From the NCBI GenBank assembly GCA_963740255.1, contig CAVUDO010000002.1:682001-746000 (forward strand): a stretch of DNA of 64,000 nt, given 5' to 3'. Both the position numbers and the translations under genes were made by a program. The notes beneath the pieces were generated by a model, which had not been told where the DNA came from, made no database searches, and was given only the letters and a program-made list of their open reading frames with translations. Source of the DNA: CAVUDO01 sp963740255. GTDB lineage: Bacteria > Actinomycetota > Actinomycetes > Mycobacteriales > Cryptosporangiaceae. This document shows, piece by piece, positions 1-7,089 of this stretch (positions within the stretch are counted from its first letter, which is position 1; every line of letters starts with the position of its first letter).

Positions 1-2
1 TC

Positions 3-1376
3 TACGGTCCGGAGTCGGCGACGTTCAGCTGCCCGGTGGCGATGGCCGACGGCGCCGCCGCGCTGCTCAGCCGCCCCGATACAGACCCGGAGGTCCGCGC
101 CTCCTGGCTGCCTCGGCTGCTGTCCCGCGACCCCGACCTGGCGATCACGTCCGGGCAGTGGATGACCGAGACCACCGGCGGCTCGGACCTCACCCGCACC
201 GGGACCGTCGCCCGGCAGGACGGTACCGGTGCGTGGCGGCTGTCCGGGCAGAAGTGGTTCTGCTCCGCGGTCGACGCCCGGGTCGCGGTCGCGTTGGCCC
301 GACCGGACGGAGCGGCGGCCGGCAGCCGGGGACTGGTGTGCTTCCTGGTGCCCCGCTACGCCGCCGACGTCCCGGCCGCGCCGGCCGGCTCGGCTCCGGA
401 CGCGACCGCGCCGGGGCTGCGGATCCACCGGCTCAAGGACAAGCTCGGCACCCGCGCGCTCCCGTCGGCCGAGGTCGGCCTTGAGGACGCCTACGCGATC
501 CCGGTGGGCGATCCCGGCGAGCCGGGGCTGGCGAAGATGATGACGTTGGTGCAGATCACCCGGCTGCACAACGCCGCCGCGGCCGCGGCCGCCATGCGCC
601 GGGGGCTGGTGTACGTGCGGCAGCACGCCCAGGCGCGGGAGGCGTTCGGGGCACCGTTGTGGCGGCAGCCGCTGCACCGGGAGACGCTCGGGTGGCTCGC
701 GGTCGACGCGGAGGCGGCGTTCGCGCTGACCGCGGTGACCTTCGCCGCGCTGGGTCGGGTGGAGATCGACGCCGACCCCGACGCGGCAGCCCTGCTGCGG
801 ATCGCGGCCACCCTGGCCAAGGCGGCCACCGCGAAGCTGGCCGTGGCCTCGGCGAGCGAGTACGTGGAGTGCTTCGGCGGCAACGGCTACATCGAGGACA
901 CTGGCATCCCCCGGCTGCTCCGCGACTCCCAGGTGCTGCCGATCTGGGAGGGCACGACGAACGTGCTGTCCCTCGACGTGCTGCGGGTGCTGGTGCGGGA
1001 GCCCGCGGCGTTCGCGGCGTTCCAGCGCTTCGTGACCGCCGCCGCCGACGCTGCCGGGGCCAGCGCGGAAGCGCACCTCACCGGGCTGGCCGGTCCGCTG
1101 CGCCAGGTCCGCGACGAGATCGCGGCCCGTGCCGCCGCACTGGCGACGGCGGGCCAGGAGATGGCCCAGGCCGGGGCCCGGTCGTTGACGACCCGGATGG
1201 CCCACCTGCTCGCCGCCGCGGCATTGGTCGAGCAGGGCGTGTTCGAGGCGAACCGGGGCAACGCCCGCGCCGCGCTGGTCGCTTCCCTGTGGGTGCGCAG
1301 GCGGCTGCTCGGCGAGGCCTGCGACGGCGAGGCGCACCGGTGGTTCGGGCACGTGGTGGACGCCGAACCGCTCTAG
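3..1376 (+). CDS. AidB-like acyl-CoA dehydrogenase, 5' end outside window
   Basis: The reading frame is already open at the window edge (it encodes YGPESATFSCPVAM), so the true start lies upstream. The product is a flavin-dependent acyl-CoA dehydrogenase of the AidB/DNA-alkylation-response branch. Supporting motifs are MTETTGGSD near the flavin-binding middle domain, KWFCSAVDA, and the C-terminal helical domain with FGGNGYIEDTGIPRLLRD and IWEGTTNVLSLDVLRVL, which closely follow the AidB pattern. E. coli AidB binds DNA and is induced by alkylation; many actinobacterial relatives are of unknown substrate. The stop is followed by about 210 bases before rbpA with no obvious terminator. The family is well supported; the exact function is not. 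Confidence 0.85.
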   Translation, partial: YGPESATFSCPVAMADGAAALLSRPDTDPEVRASWLPRLLSRDPDLAITSGQWMTETTGGSDLTRTGTVARQDGTGAWRLSGQKWFCSAVDARVAVALARPDGAAAGSRGLVCFLVPRYAADVPAAPAGSAPDATAPGLRIHRLKDKLGTRALPSAEVGLEDAYAIPVGDPGEPGLAKMMTLVQITRLHNAAAAAAAMRRGLVYVRQHAQAREAFGAPLWRQPLHRETLGWLAVDAEAAFALTAVTFAALGRVEIDADPDAAALLRIAATLAKAATAKLAVASASEYVECFGGNGYIEDTGIPRLLRDSQVLPIWEGTTNVLSLDVLRVLVREPAAFAAFQRFVTAAADAAGASAEAHLTGLAGPLRQVRDEIAARAAALATAGQEMAQAGARSLTTRMAHLLAAAALVEQGVFEANRGNARAALVASLWVRRRLLGEACDGEAHRWFGHVVDAEPL

Positions 1377-1522
1377 GGTCTGCCCGGTCAGCGCCCGGCA
1401 CGTCGTGCGAGCGGGTCGTCCTGGAGTGACCACGCCCACACGGGTGCCTTCCGGGCGAGCGAGATCTGTGCTTCTTCAGGCAGTATCAGTCCGCGATATT
1501 GGGGCACTTATCAGAAGGGCCA

Positions 1523-1548
1523 GGAATTTTCCTGTCCCGGGCGACGTT
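1523..1548 (+). promoter_or_regulatory. SigR-type (ECF, thiol-oxidative stress) promoter of rbpA
   Basis: GGAAT at 1523-1527 and GTT at 1546-1548 are separated by exactly 18 bases. This matches the GGAAT-N18-GTT consensus of Streptomyces SigR and mycobacterial SigH. It lies about 43 bases before the rbpA start. In S. coelicolor rbpA is a known SigR target, so the arrangement is probably conserved. Confidence 0.75.
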
Positions 1549-1590
1549 GGTAGGGGTGGCGGACAGTCGACGCCTCGAGGGGGGACAGTC

Positions 1591-1935
1591 ATGGGCGAGC
1601 GCACACTGCGCGGCAGCCGACTCGGAGCCGTGAGCTACGAAACCGACCGCAACACCGAACTGGCTCCGCGTCAACAGGGCGAGTACCTGTGTCTGCGGGG
1701 CCACCGATTCACCGTGCCGTTCGCGGCTGACGCCGAGATTCCCGCTACCTGGGAGTGCCGCGCGGACGGCACCGTGGGCAAGATCATCGACGGTGCGGAG
1801 CCGGAGGCGAAGAAGGCCAAGCCGCCACGGACGCACTGGGACATGCTGCTCGAACGGCGTACCGTCGCCGAGCTCGAAGAGGTGCTGGCCGAGCGTCTGG
1901 AGGTCCTCCGCGGCCGCCGGAGCCGATCGGCCTGA
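1591..1935 (+). CDS. rbpA: RNA polymerase-binding protein RbpA
   Basis: 114-residue actinobacterial transcription factor that binds the RNA polymerase holoenzyme and group 1/2 sigma factors and stabilises open complexes. The start at 1591 has a strong GAGGGGGG Shine-Dalgarno 6-14 bases upstream and gives the family N-terminus (RGSRLGAVSYETDRN). The central RCD domain spans about residues 30-65. The basic linker and the C-terminal sigma-interacting helices (THWDMLLERR, residues 81-90, then ELEEVLAERLEVLR) are intact. S. coelicolor RbpA binds zinc with C34, H38, C56 and C59. Here C34, H38 and C56 are kept but position 59 is Asp. M. tuberculosis RbpA lacks the zinc site, so this copy looks intermediate. 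Expression is probably driven by the SigR-like promoter upstream. Confidence 0.97.
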   Translation: MGERTLRGSRLGAVSYETDRNTELAPRQQGEYLCLRGHRFTVPFAADAEIPATWECRADGTVGKIIDGAEPEAKKAKPPRTHWDMLLERRTVAELEEVLAERLEVLRGRRSRSA

Positions 1936-1952
1936 CCGTCGGGGACTTCATC

Positions 1953-1984
1953 GATGCCGCTCCACCCCAGGGTGGGGCGGCATC
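1953..1984 (+). terminator. rbpA terminator hairpin
   Basis: Fifteen-base arms at 1953-1967 and 1970-1984 pair completely, with one G-U wobble, around a 2-base centre. The hairpin begins 17 bases after the rbpA stop and is followed by GTCGTTCTT. It lies between convergent rbpA and fxsA and could serve both strands. Confidence 0.8.
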
Positions 1985-2039
1985 GTCGTTCTTCGGCAAG
2001 TAGGCGGTGCCGCATCGCCGGCCGCCCGACATCGCAGCC

Positions 2040-2576
2040 TCAGCGTTCGACGTCACCCTCGATGACCCGTGGCGCGCCGTCGGTGCGGTGCGCCGGCGTG
2101 GCACCGTCGCGCGCACCCCGGTCGGGGCGCGGTGGGGTGGCGGGCCGGGCCCGGCCGCGGCGGGACCGCACCTGCATCGGCCCGAACACGTCGTTGGCGA
2201 CCTGCGGCGGTAGCCGCCGGGCGAAACGCCGGATCAGCACCCGCGCGGCGAACGCCCGCACCGGCCGCACCACCAGCGCCAGGCCGACCATGTCGGTGAC
2301 GAACCCGGGCAGCAGCATCATCAGGCCGCCGAGCAGCAGGAACGCTCCTTCGGCCGCCTCGGTGGCAGGGGTCCGTCCGGCGGCGAGCGCGTCCCGCAGG
2401 CCCAGGTAGGCGCGGCGGCCCTCCCGGCGGAGCAACCAGCCGCCCAGCAGCGCGCTGACCAGCAGCAGCGCCACCGTCCAGCCGGCGCCGATCCAGTTCC
2501 CGACGGTGAGGATCACCGCGATCTCGACGGTCGGCACCACGATGAGCAGCGCGACCAGCACCGCCACGATCCGCAT
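2040..2576 (-). CDS. fxsA: FxsA family membrane protein
   Basis: 178-residue FxsA-family (phage T7 exclusion suppressor) inner-membrane protein. The start at 2576 (MRIVAVLVALLIVV) has a GGGAGGG Shine-Dalgarno. Hydrophobic segments lie at about residues 2-22, 28-48 and 78-105, including the family-typical LLLGGLMMLLPGFVTDMVG. The remaining 75 residues are a basic, arginine-rich cytoplasmic tail. Its cellular role outside phage exclusion is unknown. It follows ppm1 by 17 bases on the same strand, so it is probably the last gene of the lnt-ppm1-fxsA unit, an order also seen next to mycobacterial rbpA. Confidence 0.9.
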   Translation of the reverse strand: MRIVAVLVALLIVVPTVEIAVILTVGNWIGAGWTVALLLVSALLGGWLLRREGRRAYLGLRDALAAGRTPATEAAEGAFLLLGGLMMLLPGFVTDMVGLALVVRPVRAFAARVLIRRFARRLPPQVANDVFGPMQVRSRRGRARPATPPRPDRGARDGATPAHRTDGAPRVIEGDVER

Positions 2577-2593
2577 CGGCGCCACCCTCCCGG

Positions 2594-3418
2594 CTATCGG
2601 CCTCTCCCCAGCATGCGCCCTGCCGCGGCGAGTCGGGACCGCACGCCCCACACGGTGACCCGCCACAGGGCCTCGCGGACGATCCCGGAGCTCATCTTGC
2701 TCTCTCCGCGCTCCCGTTCGGTGAACGTGATCGGCACCTCCACCAGCCGGAACCCGGCCCGCCAGGCCCGCCATGCCAGGTCGACCTGGAAGCAGTACCC
2801 CTGCGACGCCACCTGGTCGAGGTCGAGCGCCTCGAGCACCTCGCGCCGGTAGGCCCGGAAGCCACCGGTTGCATCGCGCAGTGGCGCACCCAGCGCGAGC
2901 CGGGTGTAGAGGTTGCCCCCCCGGGAGAGCAGCTCGCGGTGGCCCGGCCAGTTGACCACCTTTCCCCCCTCGACCCAGCGGGACCCGAGCACCAGGTCGG
3001 CGTCGCGCAGCGCGTTGAGCAGCCGTGGCAGCTCCTCGGGGGCGTGCGATCCGTCCGCGTCCATCTCCACCACGACGTCGTAACCGTGCTCGCGGGCCCA
3101 GCCGAAGCCGGCGACATAGGCCGCGCCGAGCCCGCCCTTGCCCGGCCGGTGCAGGACGTGCACGGTCGGGTCGGCCGCGGCCAGCTCGTCGGCGATCGCG
3201 CCGGTGCCGTCCGGCGAGTTGTCGTCGGCCACCAGCAGGTGCGCCTCGGGCACGGCGCGCCGTAGGCGATCGGTGATCTGGCGGATGTTGTCGGCCTCCT
3301 GGTAGGTGGGCACGATCACCAGTACCTGGCCCAGGCCGGGATAGTCCGACGCCGTGGGCCGACCCTGCCCGCCCGGGTCGTGCGGTTGTGCCGACTGCGT
3401 GGCCGCCACCGATGTCAC
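2594..3418 (-). CDS. ppm1: Polyprenol-phosphate mannose synthase (GT2)
   Basis: 274-residue GT2 enzyme that transfers mannose from GDP-mannose to polyprenyl phosphate. The product is the donor for lipoarabinomannan-type glycolipids and protein O-mannosylation on the outer face of the membrane. Motifs are VPTYQEADNI (36-45), DDNSPDGT (65-72), the metal-binding DAD (120-122) and GSRW. It has no membrane segments, as expected for the soluble synthase domain. The GTG start at 3418 overlaps the lnt stop as GTGA, so translation is coupled. In M. tuberculosis the two activities are fused in one Ppm1 protein; here they are two adjacent genes. Confidence 0.93.
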   Translation of the reverse strand: MTSVAATQSAQPHDPGGQGRPTASDYPGLGQVLVIVPTYQEADNIRQITDRLRRAVPEAHLLVADDNSPDGTGAIADELAAADPTVHVLHRPGKGGLGAAYVAGFGWAREHGYDVVVEMDADGSHAPEELPRLLNALRDADLVLGSRWVEGGKVVNWPGHRELLSRGGNLYTRLALGAPLRDATGGFRAYRREVLEALDLDQVASQGYCFQVDLAWRAWRAGFRLVEVPITFTERERGESKMSSGIVREALWRVTVWGVRSRLAAAGRMLGRGR

Positions 3419-5157
3419 TGCGTCTCCTCCGATGTCGCTTCCTGCCCGTCCGTCGCTGTGGTGGGCTCCGAACGCCCGTCGCGTCTGGTCGCCAGGGCGG
3501 CCAGTGCGGTGGCCACCAGGGCGGCCAACGCCAGTCCGACCAGGCCGAACTCCGGCCAGGCGCCCAGCCGGCTGGCCAGCGTCCGATGCTCGCCGAGGGT
3601 TATCGCACGCACGAACGCGTCGCGGGTGAACAACGCGGTCTCGTCCAGTATCCGACCGTCGGGCGCAACGCTCGCCGATACCCCACTGGTGGAGGCCATC
3701 AACGCCCAGCGGCCGTGCTCGACCGCCCGTAGCCGGACCATCGCGAGCTGTTGCGCGCTCTCGGCCGACCTGCCGAACGTGGCGTTGTTGGTCTGGACCA
3801 CCAGCAGCTGGGCGCCGGCCGCGACGGTGTCGGTGACCAGGCCGTCGTAGGCCACCTCGAAGCAGATGACGTCGCCCACCCTGGCCGGCCCGAGGTCGAG
3901 CACGCCGACGGGGTCCCCGGCGTAGAAGTCCCGCCGGACCAGGTCGACCTTGTCGGTGACCGCCCGGGCGAACGGGCGGAACGGCACGTACTCCGCGAAC
4001 GGCACGGGGTGGCGTTTTGCGTAGCGCGCACCCGGACCGGTGACCGGGTCCCAGACCACGCCGGCGTTGGTGATGAAGCGTCCGGGACCGTCCAGGACCG
4101 CACCGACCAGGATGGGCACGCCGATCGCCTGGGCCGCCCGGTCGATCTGGGCGCCCGCGTCGGCGTTGCGCAGCGGGTCGATGTCGGAGGAGTTCTCTGG
4201 CCAGACGACCAGGTCGGGCCGTTCCACGGTGCCGGCCTCGACCCGTCGGGCGAGGTCGATCGTGGTCTGGACGTGGTTGTCGAGCACGGCCCGCCGTTGG
4301 GCGTTGAAGTCCAGGCCCAGGCGGGGGACGTTGCCCTGGATGACCGCGACCCGCACCGAGCGTCCCTGCGGGGGGTCGAGGGGGATCGCGAGACCGGCGA
4401 ACACGACCAGCGACGCGGTGCCGACGAACACCACCGCGGCCGGCCAGGCATCCCTGCGTCGCAACTGCCGGACGGCCGCGGCGAGCAGCCCACCGGCCAG
4501 CGCCGCGCCGAAGGACACCAGCGGGGCCCCGCCCACGCCGGCCAGGCCGAGCAGCGGGGCGTCGTCGAGCGCGAACGCGAGCCGGCCCCACGGAAAGCCG
4601 CCGAACGGCCACCGGGACCGCAGCGCCTCCTGCGCGACCCAGCCCACGCCGACCAGCAGCGGCCAGATCCACCTGGTCCGGTCGGCGAGTCGGCTGGTGG
4701 CCGCCAGACCGGCTCCGAGCAGCGCCAGGTACGTAGCCTCGAACGCGGCCAGCAGCAGCCAGGGGAACGGACCGACGTAGATGCCGGTCCAGTGCAGCAG
4801 CCAGGTGAAGAACACCAGGCCGTGCAGGGCCCCCAGCCACGCCCCGCGACGCGCGCGCTGGCCCCGCACGGCCACCGCGAGAGCTGCGACCGCCGCGGGC
4901 GCGAGCCACCACAGCCGGTACGGCGGGAACGCGAGCACCAGCAGGGCGCCGGACGAGGCCGCGAGAACGGCTGCGGCGAGACCAGGCAGCGCGCGGCGGG
5001 GCGCCGCACCGATATCGACCGGCGGTGGGTCCGGGTCGCCCGGGGGCGGGTCGTGCGGGCGGCGCGCGGGCGACGACGGCCGCGCGGACTGCCTGGTCTG
5101 CCGCACGGTCGCTCCCCCACCCTTCCCGGCAGGCGCCGGCTCGGAACAATTGTCCAC
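3415..5157 (-). CDS. lnt: Apolipoprotein N-acyltransferase
   Basis: 580-residue Lnt, which adds the third acyl chain to the N-terminal cysteine of lipoproteins at the outer face of the membrane. A proline-rich cytoplasmic N-terminus (1-55) is followed by about seven hydrophobic segments (58-260) and a nitrilase-fold domain (267-510). The Glu-Lys-Cys triad is visible as E321 (VVWPENSS), K381 (YAKRHPVPF) and C432 (GDVICFE). A C-terminal membrane helix at about 530-555 precedes a polar tail. A GTG ten to twenty residues downstream could be the real start. It is coupled to ppm1 by a GTGA overlap. A long gene-free leader lies upstream. Confidence 0.93.
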   Translation of the reverse strand: MDNCSEPAPAGKGGGATVRQTRQSARPSSPARRPHDPPPGDPDPPPVDIGAAPRRALPGLAAAVLAASSGALLVLAFPPYRLWWLAPAAVAALAVAVRGQRARRGAWLGALHGLVFFTWLLHWTGIYVGPFPWLLLAAFEATYLALLGAGLAATSRLADRTRWIWPLLVGVGWVAQEALRSRWPFGGFPWGRLAFALDDAPLLGLAGVGGAPLVSFGAALAGGLLAAAVRQLRRRDAWPAAVVFVGTASLVVFAGLAIPLDPPQGRSVRVAVIQGNVPRLGLDFNAQRRAVLDNHVQTTIDLARRVEAGTVERPDLVVWPENSSDIDPLRNADAGAQIDRAAQAIGVPILVGAVLDGPGRFITNAGVVWDPVTGPGARYAKRHPVPFAEYVPFRPFARAVTDKVDLVRRDFYAGDPVGVLDLGPARVGDVICFEVAYDGLVTDTVAAGAQLLVVQTNNATFGRSAESAQQLAMVRLRAVEHGRWALMASTSGVSASVAPDGRILDETALFTRDAFVRAITLGEHRTLASRLGAWPEFGLVGLALAALVATALAALATRRDGRSEPTTATDGQEATSEETQ

Positions 5158-5257
5158 GATCCGTCGCGCAGCCGGCCGCCGAGCCGGGGCGTGGACGGGG
5201 AGGCAGCTTCAGGAGGCCGGCCACGACGGGGCGTCGCCCGCGATGCGGAGCGCACAC

Positions 5258-5289
5258 AGTAGGGGCGCGGCGGCTGCCGCGCCCCTACT
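5258..5289. terminator. Perfect 14-bp GC-rich hairpin upstream of lnt
   Basis: Arms 5258-5271 and 5276-5289 are perfectly complementary around the loop GGCT. There is no U tract on either side. It lies about 100 bases before the lnt start and could end a short RNA begun at about 5540, or act as an attenuator of lnt. Confidence 0.6.
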
Positions 5290-5547
5290 CCAGCTCCTCG
5301 ACCGATGCGGGCGAGTATGGCTGAGACGACCTTCGGACCGACTACGGGAACCGCTGGCTGCGGGCCTCGCGTCGTTGTCTACTGACCCCCTCCAACCCCC
5401 TTGCGCCTGGCACCTGGCGCCAGTCGGGACGTGACCGCCCCGCCACCCTCGCTCGCTGGACCTGGCCTCTGCGACGCCTGCGTCGCGTCGCCCAGCTCAC
5501 GGAGGAACGGACCGTCCTCGTCTGGAACCCGAGTGAGACAAAAGCAA

Positions 5548-5575
5548 ACGCTAGTTCGCCCTGCGTTCATGTCAA
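5548..5575 (-). promoter_or_regulatory. Consensus sigma-70 type promoter, minus strand
   Basis: On the minus strand, TTGACA (5575-5570) is followed after 16 bases by TAGCGT (5553-5548). The -35 box is perfect, unusual for this window. Transcription would begin near 5541, about 380 bases before lnt. Confidence 0.6.
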
Positions 5576-5580
5576 CACCA

Positions 5581-5618
5581 GCCTGACCTGCGCATTTGCG
5601 TGTTTTCCCAGGTCAGGC
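5581..5618 (-). terminator. Probable kam-operon terminator
   Basis: Perfect inverted repeat of ten bases (5581-5590 with 5609-5618) enclosing an 18-base loop that contains a smaller CGC-ATTT-GCG stem. It lies about 160 bases after the kal stop and immediately before the promoter at 5548-5575, so it would separate the kam operon from the lnt unit. Confidence 0.55.
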
Positions 5619-5779
5619 ACCCGCGCTGGACACGGACGGTTTCCCGACTCGGCACCCTCTCGCGGCGTGTCGCGCGAGGTATTCCCGGCGTGTCGCGGAG
5701 TCCATCCCGGAACGACCCACGGGGCGTCGGAGGAGGCATGTGGAGTGGGCCGGGCGGCTCGGTCCACAAGTGAGCGAGT

Positions 5780-6232
5780 TCAGCCCGGCGCCGGCACCAC
5801 GACGGTCCCGCGGGCGGTCACGGCGACCAGCGCCACCGCGAGAACCTCCGCGGCCGAGTCGCCCTTGTCGGGGCGTCCGCGGCAGGTCACCGAGCAGGTG
5901 AACGCGATCTCCCGGCTCCGGGCGCCGACCCGCACCACCTCCGCGGCGACCTCCACGACGTCGCCGGCCCGGATCGGAGCGAGGAACCGCACGTCGGAGT
6001 AGGCGGCGAACAGCCCTTCGTCGCCGTCGGTGCGGATGCACACCTCGGTCGCCGCGTCGCCGAAGAGGCCGAGCGCGTAGGCGCCGTCGACCAGGTGCCC
6101 GGCGTAGTGGGCGTGGGAGTAGGGCACGTACCGGCGGTGTGTCACCGTGAGGCCGAGGCGCGGATCGCTCGCCCCGCCTCGCCGCGGCCCGGCGGTCCCG
6201 TGCCCGTGCGCCTCCTCGCCGCATCCGGTCAC
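5780..6232 (-). CDS. kal: 3-aminobutyryl-CoA ammonia lyase
   Basis: 150-residue hot-dog-fold protein of the 3-aminobutyryl-CoA / beta-alanyl-CoA ammonia lyase family. It would deaminate 3-aminobutyryl-CoA to crotonyl-CoA, the late step of lysine fermentation. The signature is SHAHYAGHLVDG (about residues 39-50), followed by LFGDAATEVCIRTDGDEGLF and FLAPIRAGD, very close to the Kal/Acl pattern. The first 25 residues are a poorly conserved polar extension. It is the last gene of the kdd-amidohydrolase-kamD-kamE-kal operon; its ATG overlaps the kamE stop as ATGA. The company of kamDE makes Kal much more likely than a beta-alanyl-CoA lyase. Confidence 0.88.
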   Translation of the reverse strand: MTGCGEEAHGHGTAGPRRGGASDPRLGLTVTHRRYVPYSHAHYAGHLVDGAYALGLFGDAATEVCIRTDGDEGLFAAYSDVRFLAPIRAGDVVEVAAEVVRVGARSREIAFTCSVTCRGRPDKGDSAAEVLAVALVAVTARGTVVVPAPG

Positions 6233-7089
6233 GCCGGCACCTCCGCGGCGGCGGGAAGCAGCGCGTGCACAAGGTAGCTGGCGACCTCGCCCGGTGTGGT
6301 TCCCCGGCCGAAGATGCGGTCGACACCCAGGGCGGCCGCCATCGTCTCGTCGAACCGCGGTCCCCCGGCGATCAGCAGCGGCCGGCCGTCCCCGGACGCA
6401 TCCCGGAACGCCGCGGCCAGCTCGCGGGTGTTGCGCAGATGTGCGTCGCGCTGGGTCACGACCTGGCTGACCAGGACCGCGTCAGCCCGTTCGGCGCCAG
6501 CCCGTTCGACCAGGTCCGGTACCGACACCTGCGCGCCGAGATTCACCACCCGCAACTCCGTGTAGTACTCCAGCCCCTTCTCCCCCGCGAAGCCCTTCAC
6601 GTTGAGGATCGCGTCGATGCCCACCGTGTGCGCGTCGGTGCCCACGCAGGCGCCGACCACGACCAGCGGGCGAGCCAGCCGCGACCGGATCGCGGCGTTG
6701 ACCTCCTTGGCCGTGAGCAGCGGGTATTCCCGCTCGGTCACCTCGACGGCGGCCAGGTCGACAAGGTGGGTGAGCGCGCCGTACACCACGAAGAAGGTGA
6801 AGTCCGGGCCGATCGGCCGGGCGTGCACGAGCATGGCCGGTTCCATGCCCATCTTCGCCGCGAGTTGCAGGGCGGCGCCCTCGGCCCGCTTGTCGTGCGG
6901 GATCGGCAGAGTGAACGAGATTTGCACCATGCCGTCGTCGGTGGTGTCGCCGTAGGGCCGGACGATCCGCTTCGCCGGGTCGACCCGGCCGGCGACCGTG
7001 CGGCCGGTCTGGACTCCCGCGGCCGGCGGGTCAGCCGGTGTGGCGCCCGGAGCCGTGCTGCCCGTCCGGGCAGCGGTGGTCGGCTTCAC
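6229..7089 (-). CDS. kamE: Beta-lysine 5,6-aminomutase, beta subunit
   Basis: 286-residue cobalamin-binding subunit of the adenosylcobalamin- and PLP-dependent 5,6-aminomutase that turns L-beta-lysine into 3,5-diaminohexanoate. The B12 motif DxHxxG is D152-A-H154-T-V-G157. The lysine of NVKGFAG (K165) aligns with the lysine (K144 in Clostridium) that holds PLP in the resting enzyme. The start is the GTG at 7089: it overlaps the kamD stop as GTGA and has GGAGG six to ten bases upstream inside the kamD end. The first 40 residues are a low-complexity Ala/Thr/Pro extension. A longer frame upstream in the same phase is antisense-free but overlaps kamD and is not real. Confidence 0.93.
   Translation of the reverse strand: MKPTTAARTGSTAPGATPADPPAAGVQTGRTVAGRVDPAKRIVRPYGDTTDDGMVQISFTLPIPHDKRAEGAALQLAAKMGMEPAMLVHARPIGPDFTFFVVYGALTHLVDLAAVEVTEREYPLLTAKEVNAAIRSRLARPLVVVGACVGTDAHTVGIDAILNVKGFAGEKGLEYYTELRVVNLGAQVSVPDLVERAGAERADAVLVSQVVTQRDAHLRNTRELAAAFRDASGDGRPLLIAGGPRFDETMAAALGVDRIFGRGTTPGEVASYLVHALLPAAAEVPA

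Larger units (their letters stand above)
5158..5779. other. 622-base gene-free block with promoter and hairpins
   Basis: No credible protein gene is seen here; the short open frames are arginine-rich and lack family features. On the minus strand the block holds a consensus promoter (5548-5575), a kam-operon terminator (5581-5618) and a 14-base-pair hairpin (5258-5289). It also has a GG-rich run at 5385-5402 and several smaller stems, for example 5502-5520. It could be an unusually long lnt leader or an unannotated RNA of about 280 bases running from about 5540 to 5258. Confidence 0.5.

Noticed and set aside
2594..5257. An 887-residue frame suggesting an Lnt-Ppm1 fusion
   Set aside because: The N-terminal 600 codons are out of phase with lnt and have no family features. 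The true ppm1 starts at the GTG at 3418; lnt lies in another frame.
5376..5405. C-rich runs on the plus strand resembling the loops of actinobacterial 6C RNA
   Set aside because: The runs are not in the loops of paired stems, so the 6C hairpin pattern is not met.
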